DNA of 64,000 nucleotides from Bradyrhizobium sp. Ec3.3 (GTDB lineage Bacteria > Pseudomonadota > Alphaproteobacteria > Rhizobiales > Xanthobacteraceae). Under the pieces are notes generated by a model. The model had not been told where the DNA came from and made no database searches. It saw nothing but the letters and a program-made list of their open reading frames with translations. Below, piece after piece: positions 24,770-33,593 of this stretch. The translations under genes were made by a program, and so were the position numbers. Location of the stretch: positions 161,494 to 225,493 of the forward strand of contig NZ_AXAS01000009.1 of assembly GCF_000472925.1 (NCBI RefSeq), in the 5' to 3' direction. Position 1 is the first letter of the stretch, and each line of letters begins with the position of its first letter.

Positions 24770-25276
24770 TCAGAGAGCCTTGGTGAAGTGATAGCGCCGA
24801 ATGCCGCCGCCAAGCGTCCTGTTGCTTGTGGCCTCGGCAATCTCTTCGCGCACGCGCGTGTATCCGGCGTTTTCGTAGAGCGCCAGAGCTTCGCGCTGAA
24901 GCGCTGACGTGCTCAAATCCAGTCTCGACCGCTTGCGCCTCCGGCATTCCAGCTCGGCGAAGTCGAGCATTCGTCGTGCGATCCCGCGGCGTCGGACGGC
25001 AGGGTCGACATACATGCGGCGCAACTCCATTGCGCCATCACCCGCGGGCTCAAGGCCGAACATGCCGACAATTGTCCGGTCCTCGACTGCGACCCAGAAG
25101 CCGCCATTCCGCTCTGAGTAATAGTCGGCGATGCGATCAACCTCCTCGGCCAGCGAACGGGCGATGTAGGCTTCGAACGCCTCCTTCATCTCAGCGGGCG
25201 CCAACAGCCGATTCACCCGAACGAACAACTCTCGCACAGCGACCGCATCGCCAGCCAGGAATTCGCGAATGTCCAT
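24770..25276 (-). CDS. GNAT-family N-acetyltransferase
   Basis: From the ATG at 25276, preceded by GAGGGG, the protein is 168 residues. It has the classic GNAT core: GGFWVAVEDRTIVGMFGLEPA, ELRRMYVDPAVRRRGIARRML (the R/Q-x-x-G-x-G/A acetyl-CoA loop) and LSTSALQREALALYENAGYTR. The longer frame to 25717 runs antisense over the GntR gene and is not used. The substrate is unknown. It is not part of the catabolic operon; it lies convergent with the FMO gene. Confidence 0.88.
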   Translation of the reverse strand: MDIREFLAGDAVAVRELFVRVNRLLAPAEMKEAFEAYIARSLAEEVDRIADYYSERNGGFWVAVEDRTIVGMFGLEPAGDGAMELRRMYVDPAVRRRGIARRMLDFAELECRRRKRSRLDLSTSALQREALALYENAGYTRVREEIAEATSNRTLGGGIRRYHFTKAL

Positions 25277-25296
25277 CCGATCCCCTCGTCCAGAGA

Positions 25297-25995
25297 TCAC
25301 TTCAGCACGGTCTCCAGATCCGAATAGATGACATCGGCCGTGCGCTGATAGTGCCGCTGGAGCAGCTTGACGGCCTCCTCCGTCTTCCGGTCGAGCACCG
25401 CCTGAAGGATCTGCGCGTGCTCGGCGCCGACTTTGCGGACCGGATAGGCCTTTGCGATCGACATCATGCGGTAGCGATAGAGCCGGTCGGCGAGCTGCTC
25501 GCAGAAGCCGAGCAGCGGGCGCGAGCCGCAGAGCCCGATCAACGTCGCGTGGAAGGCGCGGTGCGCCTTCTCCCAGTCCGGATTGTCCTCGAATTTTTCC
25601 GGATCGAGCGAGCGCGGCGTGCGGTCGAGCCGGTGATGCGTGACAAGGAGGGACTCCTCCCAGGCCTGGGTCGCGTTCTGCATGGACTCGCGCAACGCCA
25701 GGCCCTCGACCCAGCACCGCGTCTTGGTCAGCTCCTGGAGCTCGTCCTTGCTGACCGGCTTCACGTAGAAGCCGCGCTGCTCCATGCCGACGACGAATTC
25801 CTCCGAGGTCAGGCGGTTGAGCGCCTCGCGGAGCGGAGTCTGCCCGACATTGTAGTGCTCCATCAGGAAGCGCGACTGGAGCTTGCGTCCCGGCGCGAGG
25901 CGGGTGGTCAGGATGTCGGCCTTGAGGCGAGCATAGATGCTCGTCGCCAGCGTCGCCGGCTGCTCCATCTTCTGGCTCGACAGGTCAGAGCTCAT
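25297..25995 (-). CDS. GntR/FCD-family transcriptional regulator
   Basis: The protein has 232 residues. The winged HTH (about 15-75) contains LAPGRKLQSRFLMEHYNVGQT followed by PLREALNRLTSEEFVV. The C-terminal FCD ligand domain (about 90-220) has WEKAHRAFHATLIGLCGSRPL and AEHAQILQAVLDRKTEEAVKL, which supply the metal/ligand-binding His and Glu. FCD-type GntR repressors commonly respond to carboxylic acids. It is divergent from the catabolic operon with a 174-base gap containing AT-rich palindromes, so it most likely controls it. Confidence 0.9.
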   Translation of the reverse strand: MSSDLSSQKMEQPATLATSIYARLKADILTTRLAPGRKLQSRFLMEHYNVGQTPLREALNRLTSEEFVVGMEQRGFYVKPVSKDELQELTKTRCWVEGLALRESMQNATQAWEESLLVTHHRLDRTPRSLDPEKFEDNPDWEKAHRAFHATLIGLCGSRPLLGFCEQLADRLYRYRMMSIAKAYPVRKVGAEHAQILQAVLDRKTEEAVKLLQRHYQRTADVIYSDLETVLK

Positions 25996-26050
25996 GAGCG
26001 TCCCACTGATTCATCGGCGTTTTTTGTACATCAGCACGCACAAAGGCGAT

Positions 26051-26089
26051 AATTTATAAATTTATGCTTTACGGTCTATTTTATATAGA
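26051..26089. promoter_or_regulatory. AT-rich palindromes in the GntR/catabolic operon gap
   Basis: AATTTATAAATT (26051-26062) is a perfect 12-bp palindrome and overlaps ATAAATTTAT. TCTAT-TTTAT-ATAGA (26075-26089) is a second inverted repeat 24 bases further. This is the only strongly AT-rich patch in the region, so it probably holds the divergent promoters and a GntR site. Confidence 0.55.
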
Positions 26090-26169
26090 TTACCAGTTCG
26101 TCAAGAACAACAGGTTCGGTGGGCGATCCGCGATCCCGGATTGCCCGAGCCTCTTGACGAGGAAGCCCG

Positions 26170-27072
26170 ATGTCCGATTTTCCGGTTGTCGCCTTGCGCA
26201 GCGTCGAGATTACGACGCCGCGCTTAAGCGCCTCGGCCGATTTCTACACAAAGGTGTGGGGGCTCGATTTCGCCGCGGAAGCTCACGGCACGATGTATCT
26301 CGCCGCTACCGGTGCGGACTTCCACGTTCTCGAACTGACGCAAGGCGAGCAGGCCGCGCTGCGCAAGGTCAGCTTTCGCGTGCAATCGCGCGAGGATCTC
26401 GATCGCCTGTTCGTCCGCGCGCGCGAGGCAAAATGCGAGATCATCACTCCGCCAGGCCCATCGCAGGCGCCGTCGGGCGGCGAGCATTTCGTGATCCGCG
26501 AGGGACAAGGCTGCTGCATGGAGTTCATCCATGGCGATCGCACCAAGACGGCGCGCGTCATCGCGGACCGGCCCGAGCGCCTCGCGCATGTCAACATCAA
26601 CAGCGCCGATATTGAAGGGCTCTCGAGCTTCTATCAGCAAGTTCTCTGCTTTCGCCTGACGGACCGCTCGAGGCTGATGGCGTTCCTGTGCTGCAACAGC
26701 GATCACCACGCCGTCGTCCTTGCAGAAGCAAAGGTCAACGGTCTCAACCACGTCGCCTTCCTCATGCCGGACCTGGAGTCGGTGATGCGCGGCTCCGGCC
26801 GAATGGTCGATCACGGCTTTCCGATCGGCTGGGGCGTCGGCCGGCACGGCCCCGGCGACAACGTGTTCGCCTATTTCGTCGATCCGACGGGCGTCGTCAT
26901 CGAGTACACCTCCGAAGTTTTGCAGGTCGACGACAGCTACCGTGCCAAGGGACCCGCCGAATGGGTCTGGCCGCCGGGGCGCACGGACCAATGGGGCATC
27001 GCGCCGCCCAAGAGCGAGGCCTGCAAGACGGCGCAGCTCTCCGTGCTCTTCGACGCGGGCCGGCGCGCATGA
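26170..27072 (+). CDS. Two-domain VOC extradiol dioxygenase
   Basis: The protein has 300 residues and two glyoxalase/VOC domains, like type I ring-cleavage dioxygenases. In the second domain the three expected iron ligands are present: His140 (LAHVNINS), His194 (LNHVAFLM) and Glu245 (VVIEYTSE). Their spacing is close to the 146/210/260 set of BphC. The N-terminal domain lacks them, as expected. It would cleave a catechol or gentisate-like ring next to a hydroxyl, using Fe(II) and O2. The gene overlaps the next one by ATGA and heads the operon under the GntR regulator. The aromatic substrate is unknown. Confidence 0.87.
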   Translation: MSDFPVVALRSVEITTPRLSASADFYTKVWGLDFAAEAHGTMYLAATGADFHVLELTQGEQAALRKVSFRVQSREDLDRLFVRAREAKCEIITPPGPSQAPSGGEHFVIREGQGCCMEFIHGDRTKTARVIADRPERLAHVNINSADIEGLSSFYQQVLCFRLTDRSRLMAFLCCNSDHHAVVLAEAKVNGLNHVAFLMPDLESVMRGSGRMVDHGFPIGWGVGRHGPGDNVFAYFVDPTGVVIEYTSEVLQVDDSYRAKGPAEWVWPPGRTDQWGIAPPKSEACKTAQLSVLFDAGRRA

Positions 27073-28673
27073 CGACAGCTTCGACCACCCCCGACTATGA
27101 CGTGCTCGTCGTCGGCTTCGGACCCACCGGCGCGGTTGCGGCCGGCCTGCTCGGCCGGCTCGGCCACCGCACGCTCGTCATCGACCGGCTCACCGATATC
27201 TACGACAAGCCGCGCGCGATCGCGCTCGATCACGAGATTTTTCGTCACTTCGACAATATGGGCGTTGCGGACGCCATCGCGCCTTACGTCGAGCCCTTCA
27301 CCGCGTCCGAGCATTTTGGCGCCGACGGCCAGTTGATCCGCCGGATCGACATGGTCGCAAAGCCCTACCCGCTCGGCTATACGCCGAGCATGGTGTTCAG
27401 CCAGCCGCCGGTCGAGGCGGAGCTGCGCCGTCACGCTTTGAGCTTTGCTTGCGTCCGCGCCGAACTCGGCGTCGAGCTGGTCGATCTCGTGCAGCGCGAC
27501 CGCGTCGAGGCCAAGCTGAAAGACGCCGACGGACAGCTGCGAACGGTGACTGCACGCTATGTGCTGGGCTGCGATGGCGCCTCCAGCACGGTACGGCAAA
27601 TCGCAGGGCTTGCGCTCGAAGACCTGATCTTCGACGAGCCTTGGCTCGTGGTCGACGTGCGCGTCAATCAAGACCCTCTCGCAAAGCTGCCGCAAAACTC
27701 CGCGCAGTTCTGCAATCCGGCGCGGCCCGTGAGCTTTTTGATCGGCCCAAAAAACCATCGCCGCTGGGAGATCATGCTGCTGCCGGGCGAGGATCCGGGG
27801 CAGATGGAGCGGCCGGAGAACGTCTGGTCACTGCTGTCGCCCTGGCTCACGCCTGGAGATGGCGAGCTGTGGCGCGCGGCGTCCTACCGCTTCCACGCGC
27901 TGGTTGCCGCCAACTGGCGCAACGGGCGTATCATCATCGCGGGCGACGCCGCGCATCAGCAGCCGCCTTTCATCGGTCAGGGCATGTGCCAGGGCCTGCG
28001 CGATGCGACCAACGTCGTCTGGAAGCTCGATCGCGTGCTCAAAGGCATTTCGCCCGACGCAATGCTCGACAGCTACTCTGCAGAGCGCAAGCAGCACGTC
28101 ATCGAGCTGACCGGCAAGATCAAGGCGATCGGCCAATCGATCTGCGAGCGCGATCCAGCCGCCGCGCGCCGTCGCGACGCGCAAATTTTGGCCGATGGCG
28201 GCGGCAAGCCGCTCGCGCTGACGCGACAGGAGATCATCCCGCCGTTGCGCGCGGGCTTTCTGTCGGAGCAGGACGGCGCCGCGCGCGGCAGCCTGTTTCC
28301 GCAGCCGCGCATCATGAGCGAGGGCGCTTCCCGCCTGCTCGATAAGGTCACCGGTCCTGGCTTGCGCGTGTTCATCGATGGCCGCCGCGGCGATGCGTCC
28401 TCGCTCGCCGCACTCTGCGCCGCATATCCCGATCTGCCGGCGACGGCCATCACGCCGGCCGGCATCGGCAAACCGGACACGCTCGAAGAGATCGACGGCG
28501 TGCTCGCCGGCTGGTTCGACCGTCACGGCATCGTCGCTGCGATCGTGCGGCCCGACCACTACGTGTTCGGCACCGCGCGCAACGCGTCCGAGCTCGACCA
28601 CCTCCTGCGCGACATCAGCTCACGCCTGCACGGCAATCACAATCCGGATTTGAGAATGGAGAAGACAGCATGA
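27069..28673 (+). CDS. FAD-dependent aromatic hydroxylase (MhpA-like)
   Basis: The protein has 534 residues from the ATG at 27069, overlapping the dioxygenase stop by four bases. The FAD site is VLVVGFGPTGAVAAGLLGRLG, the NADPH/FAD region VLGCDGASSTVRQIAG, and the flavin-binding GD motif IIIAGDAAHQQPPFIGQGMCQ. A C-terminal thioredoxin-like fold (PGLRVFIDGRRGDASSLAALC, then YVFGTARNASELDHLL) matches the MhpA/PheA group, which adds a hydroxyl next to an existing phenol. It would make the catechol substrate of the upstream dioxygenase. Confidence 0.88.
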   Translation: MTTASTTPDYDVLVVGFGPTGAVAAGLLGRLGHRTLVIDRLTDIYDKPRAIALDHEIFRHFDNMGVADAIAPYVEPFTASEHFGADGQLIRRIDMVAKPYPLGYTPSMVFSQPPVEAELRRHALSFACVRAELGVELVDLVQRDRVEAKLKDADGQLRTVTARYVLGCDGASSTVRQIAGLALEDLIFDEPWLVVDVRVNQDPLAKLPQNSAQFCNPARPVSFLIGPKNHRRWEIMLLPGEDPGQMERPENVWSLLSPWLTPGDGELWRAASYRFHALVAANWRNGRIIIAGDAAHQQPPFIGQGMCQGLRDATNVVWKLDRVLKGISPDAMLDSYSAERKQHVIELTGKIKAIGQSICERDPAAARRRDAQILADGGGKPLALTRQEIIPPLRAGFLSEQDGAARGSLFPQPRIMSEGASRLLDKVTGPGLRVFIDGRRGDASSLAALCAAYPDLPATAITPAGIGKPDTLEEIDGVLAGWFDRHGIVAAIVRPDHYVFGTARNASELDHLLRDISSRLHGNHNPDLRMEKTA

Positions 28674-29518
28674 AACTCGCAACCGTTGCGATCGACGGAC
28701 GCACGACCTGGGGAGTCGTTGAGGGCGACAACTTTTTCGATGTCGGGACCGCACTCGCGTCACGCTATGCCGATCTGAAGGCAGCGCTCGCCGCCACCCT
28801 CGCCGGCGTAGCCGAAGCCAAGTCCAAGGCGGCCGCCACGCCGCTTGCGAAGCTCACCTGGCTGCCCGTTATTCCCAACCCGGACAAGATCCTCTGTGTC
28901 GGCCTGAACTACGAGACGCATCGGAAGGAAACCGGCCGCGCCGAGGTCGAGAACCCAACGATCTTCTCGCGCTACGCCAACAGCCAGACCGGGCACCTCA
29001 AGCCGATCATCCGGCCCCGCGTCTCGACCGACCTCGACTTCGAAGGCGAGCTTGCGGTCATCATCGGCAAGGCCGGACGCTACATCTCCCGCAGCGAGGC
29101 GATGGGCCATGTCGCCGGCTATGCCTGCTACAACGACGGCAGCGTCCGCGACTTCCAGCGCCACACCCACCAGTTCACGCCGGGCAAGAATTTTCCGGAC
29201 ACCGGTGCGTTCGGCCCGTGGATGATGACGCCGGACGAACTCGGCGAGCTCGCCGAGCTGAAGCTCACCACACGCCTCAACGGGCAGGTGGTGCAGGAAG
29301 CGCAGATCAAGCACATGATCTTCGATATCCCGCGCCAGATCGAATATTGCTCGACCTTCACGCGGCTCGAGCCCGGCGACGTCATCGTCAGCGGCACACC
29401 CGGCGGCGTCGGCGCCAAACGCACCCCGCCGCTCTGGATGAAGCCCGGCGACATCGTCGAAGTCGAGGTCGAGAAGCTTGCGATCCTGCGCAATCCGATC
29501 ATCGACGAGGCGCGGTGA
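28670..29518 (+). CDS. Fumarylacetoacetate hydrolase-family protein
   Basis: The product has 282 residues, starting inside the last codons of the hydroxylase (ATGA overlap). The FAH fold is shown by LCVGLNYETHRKETGRAEVEN, FSRYANSQTGHLKPIIRPRVS, LDFEGELAVIIGKAGRYI (metal-binding Glu pair), NDGSVRDFQRHTHQFTPGKNF, and the conserved end PGDVIVSGTPGGVGAKRTPPL. Family members hydrolyse or decarboxylate acyl pyruvates and 2-hydroxy-dienoates, the kind of product made by extradiol cleavage. It therefore fits as the third step. Confidence 0.9.
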   Translation: MKLATVAIDGRTTWGVVEGDNFFDVGTALASRYADLKAALAATLAGVAEAKSKAAATPLAKLTWLPVIPNPDKILCVGLNYETHRKETGRAEVENPTIFSRYANSQTGHLKPIIRPRVSTDLDFEGELAVIIGKAGRYISRSEAMGHVAGYACYNDGSVRDFQRHTHQFTPGKNFPDTGAFGPWMMTPDELGELAELKLTTRLNGQVVQEAQIKHMIFDIPRQIEYCSTFTRLEPGDVIVSGTPGGVGAKRTPPLWMKPGDIVEVEVEKLAILRNPIIDEAR

Positions 29519-29633
29519 GCGATCCGTCCGACAAGAGCTTCCTGCAACGGCCGCGGCGAAGCCAATATTGCTTCGCCGTCAGGCCGGCAGCGTTCTGAAT
29601 CACGACAATACAAAGCAAGAGAGGGGGAGACAC

Positions 29634-30959
29634 ATGAGCAACACTGCAGAGGTCATTTCTGGGGCGACCGGCCGGGCTGACTCGGCGCCGATCACGTCCG
29701 CGTACCGCAAGCTTGTCGTCGCATCCTCGCTCGGATCGGTGATCGAGCACTACGACTTCTTCATCTACGCCTTCACCGCGCCCGTGGTGTTCGACCGCTT
29801 CTTCTTCCCCAAGATGGATTCCACCGCGAGCATGCTGGCGGTCTACGCGACATTCGCGGTCGGCTTCGTCGCACGCCCGCTCGGCGGCATGGTGTTCGGC
29901 CATTACGGCGACCGGCTCGGCCGCAAGGCGATGCTGACGATCACCTTCGTGCTGATGGGGGTTGCGAGCTTTCTGATCGGCTGCCTGCCGAGCTATGACG
30001 CGATCGGGCTGCTGGCGCCGATCGCGCTCGTCGCCTTGCGCTTCGTCCAGGGCTTTGCCTTCGGCGGTGAGTACATGAATGCGGTGTCGCTGACGCTGGA
30101 GAATGCGCCCTCGGCAAGACGCGGCTTCTTCGCCTCCTTTGTCAATGCTTCGGGTCCGATCGGCGTGATCCTGGCGTCCGGCTTCATCGCGCTGCTCGGC
30201 TTCGCCTCGACCCCGCAGGACTTTGCGCAATGGGTCTGGCGCGTACCCTTCGTGCTGAGCCTCGTGCTGGTGGTGCTCGGCACTTACATCCGCCTCCAGG
30301 TCGACGAGTCCACGTTATTCAAGGCGGTCGAGGCGTCGGCCGCGCGGCCGAAGACGCCGCTGCTCGACGTGCTGCGGTCGTGGAAAAAATCGGTGCTGTT
30401 CGGCTGCCTCGCCAACATGGTGCACAGCACGTTCCAGTACATGAGCACGGTGTTCGTGCTCGGCTATGCCGTGAAGACGCTCGGCATGGCACAGTCCAAC
30501 GTCACCTTCGGCACCATGGTCGCCAACGTGCTGGAGATGTGCATGGTGCCGCTGATCGCCAGCTTTTCGGACCGGTTCGGCCGGCGCCCGTTCATGGCGC
30601 TTGGCATCCTGCTCGCCGCAGCGTGGTACCCGATCTACTTCCAGCTGGTCGCGACCAAGGATCCGACGCTGCTCATCATGGGCCTCGTCGTCTCCATCGG
30701 CATCATCCACGCGCTGATGTTCGCGCCTGAAGCTGCCTTCACCGCCGAGCTGTTTCCGACCGAGGTCCGCGTCAGCGGCTCCTCGCTCGGCAAGCAGCTC
30801 GGCATCATCCTCGGCGGCGGCATTGCGCCGCTGGTCGGCACGGCGCTGATGGGATCTAGCGGCAGCTTCACCCCCGTCATCCTCTATTTCGAAGCGATCG
30901 CGGTCTGCGCCTTCATCGGCATCCTGCTGGCGCCGGAGAGTTCAAAACGCGCACTGTAG
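29634..30959 (+). CDS. MFS transporter, metabolite:H+ symporter (MHS) type
   Basis: The 441-residue protein starts at the ATG at 29634 after GAGGGGGAGA. It has about 12 membrane helices and the MHS signatures SSLGSVIEHYDFFIYAFTAPV, FGHYGDRLGRKAMLTITFVLM and LRFVQGFAFGGEYMNAVSLTL. The second-half motif is FSDRFGRRPFMALGI. MHS permeases take up small carboxylates or aromatic acids with protons. It is separated from the hydrolase by 115 bases and is followed by a strong hairpin, so it is the last gene of the catabolic unit. Confidence 0.9.
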   Translation: MSNTAEVISGATGRADSAPITSAYRKLVVASSLGSVIEHYDFFIYAFTAPVVFDRFFFPKMDSTASMLAVYATFAVGFVARPLGGMVFGHYGDRLGRKAMLTITFVLMGVASFLIGCLPSYDAIGLLAPIALVALRFVQGFAFGGEYMNAVSLTLENAPSARRGFFASFVNASGPIGVILASGFIALLGFASTPQDFAQWVWRVPFVLSLVLVVLGTYIRLQVDESTLFKAVEASAARPKTPLLDVLRSWKKSVLFGCLANMVHSTFQYMSTVFVLGYAVKTLGMAQSNVTFGTMVANVLEMCMVPLIASFSDRFGRRPFMALGILLAAAWYPIYFQLVATKDPTLLIMGLVVSIGIIHALMFAPEAAFTAELFPTEVRVSGSSLGKQLGIILGGGIAPLVGTALMGSSGSFTPVILYFEAIAVCAFIGILLAPESSKRAL

Positions 30960-30980
30960 CCTAAGATGCAGGGCTTTCTT

Positions 30981-31004
30981 GGCGGCCGGGAAAGCCCGGC
31001 CGCC
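30981..31004 (+). terminator. Hairpin terminator of the catabolic operon
   Basis: GGCGGCCGGG-AAAG-CCCGGCCGCC is a perfect 10-bp stem with a tetraloop, 22 bases after the transporter stop. A short AATTTT follows eight bases later, so termination is likely on the plus strand. Confidence 0.75.
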
Positions 31005-31073
31005 GCCTGCAATTTTGGATTGTCCCGGCGCAAGGTGGATGCGAGATTGCGAGCCGAGCGGGTAATCTGAATT

Positions 31074-31300
31074 GTGACGACGATGGGGCTCACGGCGCTT
31101 GATCTCGGGCTTCGCGGCGCGGCAAGCGGCGTGTTCCTCCTGATGGTGCTCGTGCTGCTGCAGCTTCGGCCCTACAACAAGCATGTGCTGCTAGGTATCG
31201 CGATGTCGGCCGGCGGCGCGGCCTTCGCGATCGCGACCGCGCCGTTCATCCCGAAATCCTCGTTGTGGTGGACGCTGTGGCCTCGCGAGGCTGAGTCTTT
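31074..31300 (+). pseudogene. Remnant of a membrane-anchored AraC-type regulator
   Basis: The first 70 or so codons (TALDLGLRGAASGVFLLMVLV, then LQLRPYNKHVLLGIAMSAGGA and PFIPKSSLWWTL) read like the N-terminal membrane part of Bradyrhizobium AraC-family proteins with transmembrane segments. After SSLWWTL the similarity stops and the frame reads into unrelated sequence with a stop at 31403. No HTH follows on either strand. I treat it as a truncated gene; a genuine small membrane protein is the alternative. Confidence 0.5.
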
Positions 31301-31357
31301 TTTGGGGCGGCGTGTTTGGCCGAGATCTGGGCGCGCTCGTTTCGACGAAAGGACGTC

Positions 31358-32149
31358 CTACTCCGTCCGGATCGGCGCATCCTTGAGGCCGTTGGCGTCA
31401 TAGGCCTTGCGCAAGGTGCCATTGGCGAGCGCATCGGTCATGAACCTGGTGACGAATGCCAGCGCCTGGGTGTGACCGAGCGGCACGGCGACCGCCGTGA
31501 CCGTCTTCTTGAAGGTCTCGTCCAGCACGCGCGTGCCGGGAATCTTTTGCGCCATCTTGTTGAGCTGGTCGCGCGATAGCGCGAAGGCGTCGATGTCGCC
31601 GTTCTTCAGGAGCTCGAAGATCTCGTCATACGTCTGATAGCCCGTCACCTTCGCATTCTTCAGATGCGCGAGCGCGCCGCGCATCGTGGTCGTGGCGTTG
31701 ACGGCGGCGACTTCGATGCCGGGCTGGTCGAGCGTCGCAAAACTGGTCACGCCCGATCCTGCCTTGACGATATAGGTCGCATCCGCGACCTCGTAGATCG
31801 GGCCGAACGCCATCCTGGTCTCGCGCTCGGGATCCTTTGGCAGGAACGTGACGTCCCAGGTCCCCTTCGCGGCCGTGTCGGTGATCTGCCCGGAATTGTT
31901 GTGCACCACATATTCGACCGATACGCCGAGCGCGGCCGCCATCGCCTTGCCGAGGTCGACGGGCACGCCGGCGAAGCCTGCTTCGGTCCTGGTCGACCAG
32001 AACGCGCCGCCGGCCGGGCTGATCGCGATGGCGACGCGCAATTTGCCGGTCGGCGCAATTTCAGCCCTGAGATCCTCAGCCATCGCCGGCATCGCCATCA
32101 TCGCGGCGAGCGCGAGGCCAGCGCAGGCCGGCCAGATCGTGATCGGCAT
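31358..32149 (-). CDS. Periplasmic substrate-binding protein (amino-acid type, family 3)
   Basis: From the ATG at 32149, preceded by GGGGAGACTG, the precursor is 263 residues. The signal peptide is MPITIWPACAGLALAAMMAM with cleavage at AMA-ED. The mature part has the SBP_bac_3 layout: APTGKLRVAIAISPAGGAFWS, FAGVPVDLGKAMAAALGVSVE, KGTWDVTFLPKDPERETRMAF. The C-terminal lobe ends AFVTRFMTDALANGTLRKAYD. No ABC permease or ATPase is nearby, so it either serves a distant transporter or works as a sensor. The ligand is unknown. Confidence 0.87.
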   Translation of the reverse strand: MPITIWPACAGLALAAMMAMPAMAEDLRAEIAPTGKLRVAIAISPAGGAFWSTRTEAGFAGVPVDLGKAMAAALGVSVEYVVHNNSGQITDTAAKGTWDVTFLPKDPERETRMAFGPIYEVADATYIVKAGSGVTSFATLDQPGIEVAAVNATTTMRGALAHLKNAKVTGYQTYDEIFELLKNGDIDAFALSRDQLNKMAQKIPGTRVLDETFKKTVTAVAVPLGHTQALAFVTRFMTDALANGTLRKAYDANGLKDAPIRTE

Positions 32150-32387
32150 GGCATCAGTCTCCCCGTCCACTCGTCCATCATTCGCGATCCCTAAATTGTG
32201 GTCGATCATGCGACCCGTGAAAAGTGGATTTGTCAGAATCACGGACAAAACTGTCACATGCCGCGCCGCTCTTCGCAGTGCAAGACCATCACGCCGCCAT
32301 GGCTATGGTGTTCCACGGCTCCCCGTTTGTTGCTATCAAATTGCGAGGCGACCTGCCGCAGGCATACAACAGACGGGGACCACCGCA

Positions 32388-33581
32388 ATGACGCGCGCGA
32401 ATCTCGCTTGTCCGGCACGGCACGATCAACGGTCAGGACAGATCGGGCGACTCCTCGCTGCGATGACGGCCGTCGTCGCGCTTGGGGGCTGCGAGCAGAA
32501 GAACGTCTACGCGCCGCCGCCGCCGCCCAAGGTGGACGTGGCAGTGCCGGTGCAGCGCGCGGTGACGCGCTATGTCGAGGCCACCGGCAACACTGCGCCG
32601 ATCAAGAGCGTCGACCTCGTCGCACGCGTGCAGGGCTTCTTGCAGACGATCGACTACCAGGACGGCAGCTTCGTGAAACAGGGCACCCAGCTCTTCACGA
32701 TCGAGCCGGAAACCTACAAGCTGAAGGTCGAGCAGGCGCAGGCCGCCGAGGTCGGGGCGCAGGCCACGCTCAAGCAGGCCGAAGCCGATTTCAAGCGGCA
32801 GACCGAGCTCGTGCAGCGCCAGGCAGTCTCGCAATCGATTCTCGACACTTCGACATCCACCCGTGACAACGCGCAGGCCGGTCTCCAGCAGGCCCAGGTC
32901 AATACGAGGCTCGCCGAGGTCAATTACGGCTACACCAAGGTCAGCGCACCGTTCGACGGCATCGTCAGTGCGCACCTGGTCTCGATCGGCGAGCTCGTCG
33001 GCGTCTCCTCCCCGACCCAGCTCGCGACCATCGTCGCGCTGGACCCGATCTGGGTGAACTTCACGGTCAACGAGCAGGATGTCCTGCGCATCCGCGCCGA
33101 AGCGGCCCGCCGCGGGCTGACCGTCGCCGACCTCAAGCAATTTCCGGTCGAGGTCGGCCTGCAGACCGAGACGGGTTATCCCCATGAGGGCCGACTCGAC
33201 TATGTCTCGCCAACCCTCAATTCGTCGACGGGCACGCTCGCGGTGCGTGGCATCATTCCCAATGACAAACGGGTGCTGCTGCCCGGCTACTTCGTTCGAG
33301 TCCGGGTGCCGTTCGACCAGGACAAGAATGCCCTGCTCGTCCCCGACACCGCGCTCGGCAGCGACCAGAGTGGCCGCTATCTCCTGGTGGTCAACAACGA
33401 GAACACGGTCGAGCAGCGCAAGGTGCAGATCGGCCAGGTGGACAACGGCCTGCGCGTGATCGAAAGCGGCCTGAAGCCGGACGACCGCGTGGTGATCGCC
33501 GGGCTCCTGCGGGTGATTCCGGGCCAGAAGATCGACCCGCAAGTGACGAAGATCGAGCAGCCACAGGCGTCTGCCAAGTAG
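32388..33581 (+). CDS. RND efflux periplasmic adaptor (membrane fusion protein)
   Basis: From the ATG at 32388 the precursor is 397 residues. The N-terminus ends in a lipobox (ALGGC-EQ), so it is probably a lipoprotein anchored in the inner membrane. The coiled-coil hairpin lies at about 115-180 (YKLKVEQAQAAEVGAQATLKQ, TSTRDNAQAGLQQAQVNTRLA), flanked by the lipoyl halves VARVQGFLQTIDYQDGSFVKQ and VSAPFDGIVSAHLVSIGELVG. The C-terminal barrel ends VIAGLLRVIPGQKIDP. The frame also opens upstream at 31848, antisense to the binding protein, and is not used. It lies 12 bases before the RND pump gene. Confidence 0.93.
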   Translation: MTRANLACPARHDQRSGQIGRLLAAMTAVVALGGCEQKNVYAPPPPPKVDVAVPVQRAVTRYVEATGNTAPIKSVDLVARVQGFLQTIDYQDGSFVKQGTQLFTIEPETYKLKVEQAQAAEVGAQATLKQAEADFKRQTELVQRQAVSQSILDTSTSTRDNAQAGLQQAQVNTRLAEVNYGYTKVSAPFDGIVSAHLVSIGELVGVSSPTQLATIVALDPIWVNFTVNEQDVLRIRAEAARRGLTVADLKQFPVEVGLQTETGYPHEGRLDYVSPTLNSSTGTLAVRGIIPNDKRVLLPGYFVRVRVPFDQDKNALLVPDTALGSDQSGRYLLVVNNENTVEQRKVQIGQVDNGLRVIESGLKPDDRVVIAGLLRVIPGQKIDPQVTKIEQPQASAK

Positions 33582-33593
33582 GAGCTGCCGGCC

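Noticed and set aside
25276..25717. Upstream extension of the acetyltransferase frame into the GntR gene
   Set aside because: The extension runs antisense over the FCD domain; the ATG at 25276 has a GAGGGG site and gives a normal GNAT length.
31848..32387. Long upstream extension of the RND adaptor frame
   Set aside because: It is antisense to the substrate-binding protein, and the ATG at 32388 is followed by a lipoprotein signal.
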